Shown here one piece after another: positions 1 to 7,443 of a DNA stretch of 35,685 nt. Below the pieces are notes generated by a model, which worked only from the letters and a program-made list of their open reading frames with translations, was not told the DNA's origin and searched no databases. The stretch comes from an uncultured Lachnospiraceae bacterium (lineage in GTDB: Bacteria > Bacillota > Clostridia > Lachnospirales > Lachnospiraceae), in NCBI GenBank assembly GCA_900550285.1, contig URRW01000024.1, forward strand, positions 1-35,685, read 5' to 3'. Within the stretch, counting starts at the first letter, position 1. The number at the start of each line of letters is the position of its first letter. The position numbers were made by a program, and so were the translations under genes.

Positions 1-699
1 ATGGTGCGTATTGATATGAGCGAGTACATGGAAAAATATTCCGTGTCCCGTCTGATCGGAGCGCCTCCCGGATATGTGGGCTATGAGGAAGGCGGGCAGC
101 TGACGGAGGCGGTGCGCAGAAAGCCCTATTCCGTCGTTTTGTTTGACGAGATCGAAAAGGCGCATCCCGACGTGTTCAATGTGCTTTTGCAGGTGCTGGA
201 TGACGGGCGCATTACCGATTCCCAGGGCAGGACGGTGGATTTTAAAAACACGATCCTGATCATGACCTCGAATATCGGCGCAAATTATCTGCTGGACGGC
301 ATTCAGGAGGACGGCACGATCCGCGCAGAGGCGCAGGAGCTTGTGACAAACGATCTGCGGGCGCATTTCAGACCGGAATTTCTGAACCGTCTGGACGAGA
401 CTATCATGTTTAAGCCGCTTACCAAAGACAATATCGGCGGCATTATCCGCCTGATCGTCGCAGATCTAAACCGCAGGCTGGAAGATAAGCAGCTGACGGT
501 GGAGCTGACGCCGGAGGCGGAGCGGTTTGTGGTGGATAACGCCTATGATCCGGTTTACGGCGCGCGTCCGTTAAAGCGCTATATCCAGAAATATGTGGAG
601 ACGCTGTCTGCGAAGCTGATCCTTGCAGATCAGGTGGAGATGGGCGATACGATCCTGATCGACGTGAAGGACGGGGCGCTTTTTGCGGGGAAAAAATAA
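1..699 (+). CDS. clpB: ClpB-type disaggregase chaperone, C-terminal part (5' truncated by window edge)
   Basis: This is the last 232 residues of an AAA+ Hsp100 protein; the family is about 860 residues long, so most of it lies upstream and the ATG at position 1 is internal. The visible part holds the end of the second nucleotide-binding domain: the pore-loop segment GYVGYEEGG (residues 24-32), the Walker B stretch VVLFDEIEKAH (about 45-55), the sensor segment IMTSN (about 87-91), and the small C-terminal D2 domain ending with GARPLKRYIQ. The wording IGAPPGYVGYEEGGQLTEAVRR and VDFKNT fits ClpB better than ClpC. ClpB works with DnaK/DnaJ/GrpE in the cytoplasm to extract polypeptides from aggregates. 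The gene ends with TAA and is followed by a strong terminator, so it is not co-transcribed with what follows. ClpC remains a weaker alternative. Confidence 0.93.
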   Translation: MVRIDMSEYMEKYSVSRLIGAPPGYVGYEEGGQLTEAVRRKPYSVVLFDEIEKAHPDVFNVLLQVLDDGRITDSQGRTVDFKNTILIMTSNIGANYLLDGIQEDGTIRAEAQELVTNDLRAHFRPEFLNRLDETIMFKPLTKDNIGGIIRLIVADLNRRLEDKQLTVELTPEAERFVVDNAYDPVYGARPLKRYIQKYVETLSAKLILADQVEMGDTILIDVKDGALFAGKK

Positions 700-737
700 G
701 AAAATACGCATGATCTTTGCGGAAAAATAACGGATGC

Positions 738-786
738 AAAAAAAGGCTGCAGCTTTTGGGAAAATCCTAGAGGCTGCGGCCTTTTT
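738..786. terminator. Bidirectional intrinsic terminator between convergent clpB and araC-type gene
   Basis: The arm GGCTGCAGC (745-753) pairs with GCTGCGGCC (773-781) with one G-T wobble. It is flanked by seven A on the left (738-744) and five T on the right (782-786), so the hairpin is followed by a T tract on both strands. It sits 39 bp after the clpB stop and 52 bp after the stop of the convergent regulator gene, so it can serve both. Confidence 0.85.
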
Positions 787-837
787 GCGTGGAAAAATCT
801 GCATGGAAAAATGCTGTATGGGGAGATTCGGGCAGCC

Positions 838-1629
838 TTACAGCCCCTTTAGCTGCTCCCTGTATTCCCGCGGGCTTTTTTCCAGCTGCTCCCGGAACGC
901 GCGGTTGAAGGTGCGCAGGCTTTCAAAACCGCATTCAAAGGCGGCTTCGGAAATGCTTAGATCAGGATTTGCCAGCAGGTGCTGCGCGAAGCCGACGCGG
1001 AGGGAATTGACGTAGTGATTGAGCCCGCAGCCCATTTTGTCGGAAAAGGTGCGGGACAGGTAATATTTGCTGACGCCTGTTTTGCGGGCGATTTCGTCTA
1101 AGGAGAGCGGTTCCCGGAAATGCTCCGTCACATACAAAAGCACCCGGTGGAGCAAATCAAAATCCTTGCCAAGGTCAAGCGGTTCTAAAGCAAGCTGTCC
1201 GAAAATCCGGGAAAGAAGAACCAGAAGATAGCCCCGGATGAGGTTTAAGTTTTCCGGGGAGGCTTCAATGTCGGTCAGATTCCGGATGCAATAGGGAATG
1301 TCGGAAGGCATCTGTTTCTGCGATAAAAGGGGGCGGCGGCAGGAAAAATGGGTCAGCTTATAGTGAAATTCCGCCACAAGCTCCGGGCTGAATACCGTCA
1401 GGATCCCGCTGCTTTTTTGGACGGAGTCGTAGCTGTGGATGGTATTTGGAAGCATAACGAGCAGGTCGCCGGGAGAAAGGAAATAGGGGATGCCGTCCAG
1501 CGTGGCGGTCACTTCGCCTTCCTGTACATAAAGAAGCTCGATCTCTTTGTGGAGGTGGGCACTGAAGGTTAAGTCGGCAAAGGGAAAGGAGCGCATGGGC
1601 ATTTTGTTGTTTTCATAAAAAGCAGGCAT
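838..1629 (-). CDS. AraC family transcriptional regulator with N-terminal cupin sensor
   Basis: The protein is 263 residues. The N-terminal half is an AraC-type cupin: H-K-E-I-E-L-L-Y-V near residues 27-35, then a P-G-D-L motif and the N-T-I-H-S segment. The C-terminal half carries the two helix-turn-helix units of AraC/XylS proteins (LSLDEIARKTGVSKYYLSRTF, then ISEAAFECGFESLRTFNRAF, ending at the typical SPREYRE). The start at 1629 was chosen because a GGAAGGGGG ribosome binding site lies 6-7 bases upstream. An earlier in-frame TTG at 1668 would put that site inside the coding sequence. The gene is divergent from the dehydrogenase/ThuA cluster beginning at 1796 and most likely controls it in response to a small sugar-like ligand; that control is inferred from position only. 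Confidence 0.9.
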   Translation of the reverse strand: MPAFYENNKMPMRSFPFADLTFSAHLHKEIELLYVQEGEVTATLDGIPYFLSPGDLLVMLPNTIHSYDSVQKSSGILTVFSPELVAEFHYKLTHFSCRRPLLSQKQMPSDIPYCIRNLTDIEASPENLNLIRGYLLVLLSRIFGQLALEPLDLGKDFDLLHRVLLYVTEHFREPLSLDEIARKTGVSKYYLSRTFSDKMGCGLNHYVNSLRVGFAQHLLANPDLSISEAAFECGFESLRTFNRAFREQLEKSPREYREQLKGL

Positions 1630-1720
1630 AAAAATCCCCCTTCCGGGAACAGCGATATAAAACCGCAATTTTTGGCTGATAAATCCCTTGTTATGACCAG
1701 AATTGTACTACGGAATATGC

Positions 1721-1771
1721 TATGATGCAATCAGAAGGAAGATATTTTCAAAATATATTTTACAGTGAAAA
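1721..1771 (+). promoter_or_regulatory. Candidate promoter and operator region for the first sugar cluster
   Basis: A -10-like TATGAT lies at 1721-1726 without a good -35 at the right distance, as is common for AraC-activated promoters. Downstream, TTTTCA (1745-1750) and TGAAAA (1766-1771) form an inverted repeat around the perfect palindrome AAAATATATTTT (1750-1761). The region is the only gap between the divergent regulator and the dehydrogenase gene. The role is inferred; AT-rich palindromes occur by chance. Confidence 0.35.
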
Positions 1772-1795
1772 TCCAAGGGATACGGAGGTATGGTT

Positions 1796-2851
1796 ATGGG
1801 ACACAAACTGGCGGTCATCGGCTATGGGGGCATGGGCGGCTGGCATCATCAGAGCATTCAGGAATTTGTGGACGGCATCGAGGTAACGGGAGCGTATGAC
1901 GTGCGCCCCGAGGTGGAGGAAAAGGCGGTTCAAAACGGGCTGCATTTTTATCCTACGTTGGAGGAGCTTTTAAACGATCCGGAAATTGATATGGTTACCG
2001 TAGCGACGCCCAACAATTTCCACAAGGAGCTGGTCATCGCCTGTCTGGAGCATGGCAAGAACGTGATCTGCGAAAAGCCGGTGGCAATGAACGCAGGGGA
2101 GCTGGAAGAGATGATGGCGGCGGCGCAAAGGTCGGGGAAGCTTTTTTCCGTCCATCAGAACAGGCGCTGGGATAAGGATTATGCGACGATCCGGCAGATC
2201 TTAAAGGACGGGACGATCGGAACGCCTTATTTTATCGAAAGCAGGGTGCAGGGCTCAAGGAGAAGCCTGGACGGCTGGCGGGGATATAAAGTAAACGGGG
2301 GCGGTATGGTGTACGACTGGGGTGTGCATCTGGCGGATCAGCTGCTGGATCTGATCGATTCGCCCGTGGTATCCGTGGACGCGCATCTGTTCAACGTGTT
2401 TTCGGAAGAGGTGGACGACAATTTTAAGGCGTTTCTGCGGTTTGAAAACGGGGTCTCGGCGCTGATCGAGATTGCCACGAACTGCTTTATCAACCAGCCC
2501 AGATGGCATATGTCCTGCACCGACGGCACGGCGGTGATCGAGGACTGGGAATGTAATGGGAAAATCGTAAAGTTAAACAGTGATGAAAAAATGGAATGGG
2601 CAAATGACATCGTCTATACGGCGGCAGGCCCTACCAGAACGATGGCGCCCAGACCGGTGCATACGGTAGCAGAGCTGGCGCTTCCCAAGGTCCATACGGA
2701 GTGGGCGGATTACTACAAAAATATCGTGGACGTGATCGACAACGGCGCAGAGCTGATCGTAAAGCCGCAGCAGGTACTGCGCGTGATGAAAGTGATCGAC
2801 GCGATGTTTGAATCGGAAAAAACGAGGCGCAGCATTTCATGCAGGATTTAA
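1796..2851 (+). CDS. Gfo/Idh/MocA family NAD(P)-dependent sugar/polyol dehydrogenase
   Basis: The protein is 351 residues, typical for the family. It has an N-terminal Rossmann fold with the nucleotide-binding motif GYGGMG (about residues 10-15), the EKP signature with the conserved lysine at K94, and an active-site D-W-G-V-H motif with D174 and H178. Family members oxidise hydroxyls of sugars, inositols or glycosides (often C3 of a glucosyl unit) with a bound or dissociable NAD(P). The ATG at 1796 was preferred over 1790 because GGAGG at 1784-1788 is 7 bases from it and only 1 base from the earlier ATG. It is a close relative of the dehydrogenase at 28811: they share HQNRRWD, ESRV, GGGMV-DWGVHL and TMAPR segments. 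It is first in a cluster with a ThuA-like gene. The substrate is unknown. Confidence 0.9.
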   Translation: MGHKLAVIGYGGMGGWHHQSIQEFVDGIEVTGAYDVRPEVEEKAVQNGLHFYPTLEELLNDPEIDMVTVATPNNFHKELVIACLEHGKNVICEKPVAMNAGELEEMMAAAQRSGKLFSVHQNRRWDKDYATIRQILKDGTIGTPYFIESRVQGSRRSLDGWRGYKVNGGGMVYDWGVHLADQLLDLIDSPVVSVDAHLFNVFSEEVDDNFKAFLRFENGVSALIEIATNCFINQPRWHMSCTDGTAVIEDWECNGKIVKLNSDEKMEWANDIVYTAAGPTRTMAPRPVHTVAELALPKVHTEWADYYKNIVDVIDNGAELIVKPQQVLRVMKVIDAMFESEKTRRSISCRI

Positions 2852-2858
2852 GGGCTGC

Positions 2859-2926
2859 ATAAAAACGAAAAGCAGATAAAAAGGAAAGCAGTATAAAACG
2901 AAAAGCAGTATAAAAACGAAAGCGGG
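2859..2926 (+). repeat. Four tandem 17-bp repeats upstream of the thuA-like gene
   Basis: Four consecutive 17-bp units lie at 2859-2875, 2876-2892, 2893-2909 and 2910-2926. All begin ATAAAA and contain a GAAAAGCAG-like core, with two or three differences between units. The array fills most of the 85-bp gap between the dehydrogenase and the ThuA-like gene, and its last unit runs into the GGGGGA ribosome binding site. Function is unknown. Confidence 0.85.
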
Positions 2927-2936
2927 GGATTTTGGA

Positions 2937-3659
2937 ATGAAAAAGGCGCTTATTTTTCAGGGCGGCTGGGACGGACACGAGCCGCAGCTTACTTCAAGGC
3001 GTTTTGCGCGCCTGCTGGCGGAAGAGGGCTATGAAACGGAAATCACGGACAGCCTGGATACGCTGGATGATCTGGAAAAGTTGATGGGGCTTGACCTGAT
3101 CGTGGCATGCTGGACGATGGGGGAGATCGACCACAAATATGTGGAAAATATTTCAAAGGCGGTTGCCGGCGGCGTAGGGCTTGCGGGCTGCCACGGCGGA
3201 ATGTGCGACTCCTTCCGGCAGGATACGGAATGGCAATTTATGACCGGAGGACAGTGGGTAAGCCATCCCGGCGGCGACGGCATCGACTACATGGTAAATA
3301 TCCGTCACGGTTCCAGTCCGATCGTGGAGGGGCTGGAGGATTTCCCAGTGTGCAGCGAGCACTATTATCTGCATATCGACCCTTCGATCGAGGTGCTGGC
3401 GACGACGCGCTTCCCGCTGGTGCATTATTACCATATTTCCAATAAGCCTGTGGATATGCCGGTGGCGTGGACGAAATTCTGGGGAAACGGCAGAGTGTTT
3501 TATACCTCTCTGGGACATCACGACGATGTGTTTGACAAATCCCCCAACGCAGAAGTGCTGATGAAGCGCGGCATGTGCTGGGCGGGGGACGGAAAGCAGT
3601 ATGCAAAGGAGCATCATCTGACGACAGAACGGTTTGAAAATACGGCAAAAATGTATTGA
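2937..3659 (+). CDS. ThuA-like domain protein
   Basis: The protein is 240 residues and soluble, with no signal peptide. It shows the hallmarks of the ThuA/trehalose-utilisation family, a glutamine-amidotransferase-like fold: an N-terminal ALIFQGGWDGHEP segment, a central G-L-A-G-C-H-G-G turn (about residues 80-87), an H-P-G-G-D segment (about 116-120), and the C-terminal P-V-A-W-x-K-x-W-G-N-G-R-V-F-Y-x-S-L-G-H signature (about 175-195). ThuA proteins are known next to Gfo/Idh/MocA enzymes such as ThuB, which makes 3-keto-trehalose. That same pairing with dehydrogenases on both sides is seen here, so a role downstream of sugar oxidation is the likely inference. The start is supported by GGGGGA about 8 bases upstream. 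The exact reaction cannot be stated. Confidence 0.85.
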   Translation: MKKALIFQGGWDGHEPQLTSRRFARLLAEEGYETEITDSLDTLDDLEKLMGLDLIVACWTMGEIDHKYVENISKAVAGGVGLAGCHGGMCDSFRQDTEWQFMTGGQWVSHPGGDGIDYMVNIRHGSSPIVEGLEDFPVCSEHYYLHIDPSIEVLATTRFPLVHYYHISNKPVDMPVAWTKFWGNGRVFYTSLGHHDDVFDKSPNAEVLMKRGMCWAGDGKQYAKEHHLTTERFENTAKMY

Positions 3660-3717
3660 GGAAAACTGTTCAGAACCGGGGCTTGTACGGAAAAAGAGAA
3701 TAGAAAGGGGCAGGAGC

Positions 3718-4824
3718 ATGGAAAAAACGAGGATTGGTATTGTCGGCGTCGGGGACATCAGCGGGATTTATCTGGAAAACATCACGAAGCTGTTTCAGGA
3801 GATCGAGGTCATCGGCGTATGTGACCTTGTGCGGGAAAAAGCGGAAAGAGCGGTGGAAAAATATAAGATCCCGAAGCTTTACAACGATATGTATGAGCTG
3901 TTTGCAGACGATGAGGTGGATCTGGTGCTGAACCTGACGCGCCCCTACGAGCACTTCGGGGTGTCCAGCGAGGCGTTAAAGGCAGGCAAGCCGGTTTATT
4001 CCGAAAAGCCGCTGGCGGCGACGCTGGAGGAAGGAAAAGAGCTGGTGCGCCTTGCCGAAGAAAAGGGGCTGTTTTTGGGCGGCGCGCCGGATACGTTTCT
4101 TGGCGCGGGCATCCAGACGTGCCGGAAGCTGATCGACGGCGGCTTTATCGGGGAGCCTGTGGGAGCGGCGGCGTTTATGATCTGCCGCGGGCATGAGAGC
4201 TGGCATCCCGACCCGGCGTTTTATTATAAACACGGCGGCGGCCCGATGATGGATATGGGGCCTTACTATATCACGGCGCTGATCAATCTGCTGGGCGGCG
4301 TCAAAACCGTGGCGGGCATGACGAAGGCGTCCTTCCCGACGCGCACGATCACCAGCGAGCCGTTAAACGGGACGCTGGTGGACGTAGAGGTTCCGACCTA
4401 TGTGACGGGGCTGATGCAGTTTGAAAACGGCGCGACCGGAACGATCTTTACGACCTTTGACGTGCATTATGACACGCAGGCAAGGCTGGAAATCTATGGT
4501 TCAAAGGGCACGCTGATCGTACCCGATCCGAACTGCTTTGGCGGCCCGATCCGGCTGCTGCGCCCGGAGCAGGGGGAATATAAGGAAATGCCGCTGCTTT
4601 TCCCCTATCAGGAAAATTCCCGCGGGCTTGGGCTGGCGGATGCGGCAAAAGCAATCGCGGAGGGAAGAGATCCCAGGGCAGGCTATCAGCAGACCTATCA
4701 TGTGCTGGAGGTCATGCAGAGCTTCCAGAAAAGCTCGGAAGAAGGGCGGTTTGTGGAGATCGAGTCGAAGTTTGAACGGAAAGCCCCGATGCGGGACGAT
4801 CTGTTAAAGGGCGTGCTGGACTGA
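3718..4824 (+). CDS. Gfo/Idh/MocA family oxidoreductase with altered active-site histidine
   Basis: The protein is 368 residues. The Rossmann motif GVGDISG lies near the N-terminus and the EKP lysine is K97. The usual D-x-G-x-H active-site motif reads D179-M-G-P-Y183-Y, so tyrosine replaces the histidine. This DMGPYY form occurs in a recognised subgroup and does not by itself mean loss of activity. The ATG at 3718 was chosen because GAAAGGGG lies 7 bases upstream; the longer reading frame from 3634 would overlap the end of the ThuA-like gene. It is the third gene of the cluster and shares little with the first dehydrogenase beyond the fold, so it probably acts on a different intermediate. The convergent ANTAR gene ends 8 bp after its stop. 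Confidence 0.88.
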   Translation: MEKTRIGIVGVGDISGIYLENITKLFQEIEVIGVCDLVREKAERAVEKYKIPKLYNDMYELFADDEVDLVLNLTRPYEHFGVSSEALKAGKPVYSEKPLAATLEEGKELVRLAEEKGLFLGGAPDTFLGAGIQTCRKLIDGGFIGEPVGAAAFMICRGHESWHPDPAFYYKHGGGPMMDMGPYYITALINLLGGVKTVAGMTKASFPTRTITSEPLNGTLVDVEVPTYVTGLMQFENGATGTIFTTFDVHYDTQARLEIYGSKGTLIVPDPNCFGGPIRLLRPEQGEYKEMPLLFPYQENSRGLGLADAAKAIAEGRDPRAGYQQTYHVLEVMQSFQKSSEEGRFVEIESKFERKAPMRDDLLKGVLD

Positions 4825-4858
4825 AAAAAACGTTATCCGTAGGTTTTCAGGATACGTT
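4824..4858 (-). terminator. Intrinsic terminator of the minus-strand nitrogen operon
   Basis: Read on the minus strand, AACGTATCC (4858-4850) pairs with GGATAACGTT (4838-4829) with one bulged base, followed by a run of seven T (4830-4824). The hairpin overlaps the last codons of the ANTAR gene, and its T tract reaches the stop codon of the convergent dehydrogenase. Confidence 0.8.
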
Positions 4859-5417
4859 CCGCCACGATTTTTTTGGAGATGCACTGGTTCATCGCCTGCT
4901 TCTCAATATAGTGATGGGCGTCCGGCTCGGTCATATTCAGCTCGCGGATCAGAAGCCATTTCGCTTTGTTGATCAGACGGATCTCAGCCATTTTTTCTTC
5001 GATGGACAGGGATTTTTTCTCAAAGAGCCGGAGGTGTTCCCGGGCGCTTTCCATCCAGCCTAAGGCATAGAGGAGGGTGGATTTTGAAATCGGTTTGGGA
5101 AGGGTAAAAACCCCGTATTCTGCAACCTTATCATGAAGCGTAGCGTGGACGTCGCTTTTAACGATGAGAAGCACGGCAGACTGCCGTGACATACTGGCAT
5201 CCATGGCGAAGCGGACGCCTGTCTCGTCAGAAAGCGGGGAATTGACGATAATAAAGTCAAAGGAGGTTTCCGCCAGAAGGCGCTTTGCGGCGCTTACGCT
5301 TGTTACCGTATGGACGGGGGCGTAGCGGGAGGGGACCAGAAGGCCGGAGAAAGCAGAGGAGAAGCTGCCGGGAGAGGACAGGATCAGAATGCTGTAAACG
5401 CGCTCTTTCAGACTCAT
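4833..5417 (-). CDS. ANTAR-domain antiterminator with degenerate receiver domain (NitR-like)
   Basis: The protein is 194 residues. Residues 1-115 resemble a response-regulator receiver, but the acidic pair is Ser14-Ser15 and the phosphoacceptor position is Asn59 (IIVNSPLSDETG). Only the conserved lysine of TLPKPIS is kept, so phosphorylation by a kinase is unlikely. Residues about 131-188 form the three-helix ANTAR RNA-binding domain (EKMAEIRLINKAKWLLI through KKIVAERIL). ANTAR proteins bind paired hexaloop hairpins in leader RNA and prevent termination. Clostridial ANTAR genes of this type (NitR) are known beside glnA and glutamate synthase genes, the arrangement seen here. It is the last gene of the operon, 25 bp after the glutamine synthetase, with AAGGAG about 9 bases upstream. 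Likely targets are the leader hairpins at 10189-10458. Confidence 0.88.
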   Translation of the reverse strand: MSLKERVYSILILSSPGSFSSAFSGLLVPSRYAPVHTVTSVSAAKRLLAETSFDFIIVNSPLSDETGVRFAMDASMSRQSAVLLIVKSDVHATLHDKVAEYGVFTLPKPISKSTLLYALGWMESAREHLRLFEKKSLSIEEKMAEIRLINKAKWLLIRELNMTEPDAHHYIEKQAMNQCISKKIVAERILKTYG

Positions 5418-5442
5418 AGGTTACTTCTCCTTTCTGTTTTGG

Positions 5443-6654
5443 TTACGGGCGGCAGTAAAGATCGATAATAGAGGACGGAAGATGGGCGCGGATAAAGTCG
5501 CTGGCGGCGGCTTCTTTTTGCGCCTCTTCCAGTGTTGCAGGCAGACGGCGGAAGCGCGCAAGCGTCTGGGGATCTGCCCGGTAGAAATTGATGTCTGCTG
5601 CCGGCGGGGGCACGAGTCGGCGGCGGATGCCGTAGAGCCCGGCGTAGATCATCAGGGTAAAGGCAAGGTAGCTGTTTGCCAGCGGGTCGGGGGAGCGCAG
5701 TTCAACGCGGCGATATTCCCCGGCGGCGGCAGGAACGCGGACGAGCTGGGAGCGGTTCTGGGCAGACCAGGAAATATAGGCGGGAGCCTTTTGTTGACCG
5801 AACCGGAGATAGGAATTCTCGCTGGGGTTCAAAAAAACTGTCATTTCTGAAATTTTTGCAAGAATACCCGCGATCAAGGAATCCATTTGACCGCTTTGGC
5901 AGGCAGAGCGGACGGAGGTATTGATATGAAAGCCGTTTCCGGGTTTGTCCCGGAGGGGCTTGGGATCAAAATCGGCATACAGGCCGTTCCGGTATGAGAT
6001 GGTCCGCACCACGGTCTGGAAGGTCATGGCATGATCGGCGGCGGTCAGGGGATCGGAATAACGGAAATCGATTTCATTCTGACCGGGCCCCTGTTCGTGA
6101 TGGGAGCTTTCTGGGTGGATTCCCATTTGCTCCAGAGTCAGGCAGATTTCACGCCGGATGTTTTCCCCTTTGTCCTCTGGCGCGAGATCCATATAACCCG
6201 CGCTGTCATAGGGCTGTTTGGTGGGACAGCCGTTCTCATCCAGCGAGAACAGGTAAAATTCCTGCTCAGTGCCGAAGAAAAAGTGCAGCCCCTCCTGTTC
6301 GGCTTCGGAAACCGCACGCTTTAACAGGGAGCGGGTATCGGCTTCAAAGCTTGTGCCATCGGGATAGGTAATGCTGCAGAACATACGGACAACGCTGCCC
6401 TGCTCCGGCCGCCAGGGCAGCGGGGCGAGGGTATCCGGTTCCGGGTGGAGCAGCAGATCGGAGTGCATTTCATCGCCGAAGCCGTCGATGGCAGAGGCGT
6501 CGATGGCGATTCCGTAATCAAAGGCACGGAAAAGCTCGTCGGGCATGATGGAAATATTTTTTTGTCTGCCGAATACGTCGCAGAAGGCAAGGCGGATGAA
6601 TTTGACATCTTCCTCCTGCACATACTGTATGACCTCTTGCTTGGAATATTTCAT
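5443..6654 (-). CDS. glnA: Type I-like glutamine synthetase
   Basis: The protein is 403 residues, somewhat shorter than the usual 440-470 of GSI. It contains the beta-grasp N-domain and the catalytic core: GTEQEFYLF (metal ligands), HHEQGPGQNEIDFRYSDPLTAAD, the P-G-N-G-F-H-I-N ATP/metal segment, NRSQLVRVP, and RRVELRSPDPLANSYLAF. A C-terminal adenylylation loop is not visible. The reaction is glutamate plus ammonia plus ATP to glutamine. The start at 6654 has AGGAG 7 bases upstream; the longer frame to 6762 would overlap the preceding gene. It lies 13 bp after the GXGXG subunit and before the ANTAR gene, in one operon with a split glutamate synthase. Because a full GSIII is encoded divergently, this enzyme may be a paralogue with a special condition or substrate; gamma-glutamyl ligation of another amine cannot be excluded. 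Confidence 0.85.
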   Translation of the reverse strand: MKYSKQEVIQYVQEEDVKFIRLAFCDVFGRQKNISIMPDELFRAFDYGIAIDASAIDGFGDEMHSDLLLHPEPDTLAPLPWRPEQGSVVRMFCSITYPDGTSFEADTRSLLKRAVSEAEQEGLHFFFGTEQEFYLFSLDENGCPTKQPYDSAGYMDLAPEDKGENIRREICLTLEQMGIHPESSHHEQGPGQNEIDFRYSDPLTAADHAMTFQTVVRTISYRNGLYADFDPKPLRDKPGNGFHINTSVRSACQSGQMDSLIAGILAKISEMTVFLNPSENSYLRFGQQKAPAYISWSAQNRSQLVRVPAAAGEYRRVELRSPDPLANSYLAFTLMIYAGLYGIRRRLVPPPAADINFYRADPQTLARFRRLPATLEEAQKEAAASDFIRAHLPSSIIDLYCRP

Positions 6655-6667
6655 AGGCGTCTCCTTT

Positions 6668-7390
6668 TTAATTGGCAACATACATTTGTCGGTAGGGATT
6701 GGCGCTGTCAGGCATGACTGCGGTAAATGGGGAGGACAGCACTTCGGCGGCATCCAGATCAAAATCCGAGCAGTATTCGGTCAGACAGCCGCTGAGCTTT
6801 TTTAAATCCTCTGCGGAAGCAGGCCCGGATGTGACTTGGGGAGGAAAATGGATCCGGCTGCAGTCTCCCCGTATCAGTACCATGCCGCCGTGCATACCGG
6901 TGCAGGGAAAGCTGCCGGCGGCAGGGGAGCAGGAGTTCTCAAGATTGAGGACGATGATGATCCCTCCTGCCTGATATTCCCCCAGAAAGCTTCCAGCGCA
7001 GCCGCCGATGATCATAATGGGAACCTTGTCCTGATAGGCTTTCATATGGATTCCGGCGCGGTAGCCCGCATTGCCGCGGATATAGAGTTTTCCGCCGCGC
7101 ATGGCATAGCCGGCGGCGTCCCCTGCATTGCCCCGGATCAGGATCTTGCCGCCGTTCATGGTGTCGCCGGCCGCGTCCTGGGCATTGCCGTTGACGCAGA
7201 TGGAAGCGTTATTCAGATAAGCGCCGAGGGCGTTGCCGGGAATCCCGTTGATGGTAATGGATTTGTCCGACATGCCGGCGGCGATAAAGCGCTGACCGCA
7301 GCAGCCGTTGATTATGCAGTCATGCTCTGCGCAGCGCAGAGCATCGTTCAGGGCCCGGTGATCCAGTGGGGCAGCATTGATGACTTTCAT
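6668..7390 (-). CDS. Glutamate synthase GXGXG-domain subunit (third piece of split GOGAT)
   Basis: The protein is 240 residues. It has the repeated G-x-x-G right-handed beta-helix of the glutamate synthase alpha C-terminal domain: INGIPGNALGAYL, VNGNAQDAAGDTM, IRGNAGDAAGYAMRGG and IRGNAGYRAGIHM in succession, then GGCAGSFLGEYQAGG and TGMHGGMVLIRG. This structural domain connects the amidotransferase and FMN domains in large GltB; in archaeal-type enzymes it is a separate protein, as here. I chose ATG 7390, about 11 bases after GGAAAGG; a GTG four codons earlier (7402) is an alternative but sits too close to that site. It follows the FMN-domain gene after a 53-bp gap and precedes glutamine synthetase by 13 bp. 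Confidence 0.88.
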   Translation of the reverse strand: MKVINAAPLDHRALNDALRCAEHDCIINGCCGQRFIAAGMSDKSITINGIPGNALGAYLNNASICVNGNAQDAAGDTMNGGKILIRGNAGDAAGYAMRGGKLYIRGNAGYRAGIHMKAYQDKVPIMIIGGCAGSFLGEYQAGGIIIVLNLENSCSPAAGSFPCTGMHGGMVLIRGDCSRIHFPPQVTSGPASAEDLKKLSGCLTEYCSDFDLDAAEVLSSPFTAVMPDSANPYRQMYVAN

Positions 7391-7443
7391 ATTATAGCAC
7401 ACCTTTCCGTCTGTTTTTCTTTTTTTTATGTGACCGGAGAAAT

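Noticed and set aside
1630..1668. Earlier TTG start for the AraC-type regulator
   Set aside because: The only good ribosome binding site (GGAAGGGGG) would lie inside the coding sequence; it fits the ATG at 1629.
7322..7344. Perfect 9-bp stem ATGCTCTGC/GCAGAGCAT in the GXGXG subunit gene
   Set aside because: It is inside conserved coding sequence, with no T tract and no matching element elsewhere in the operon.
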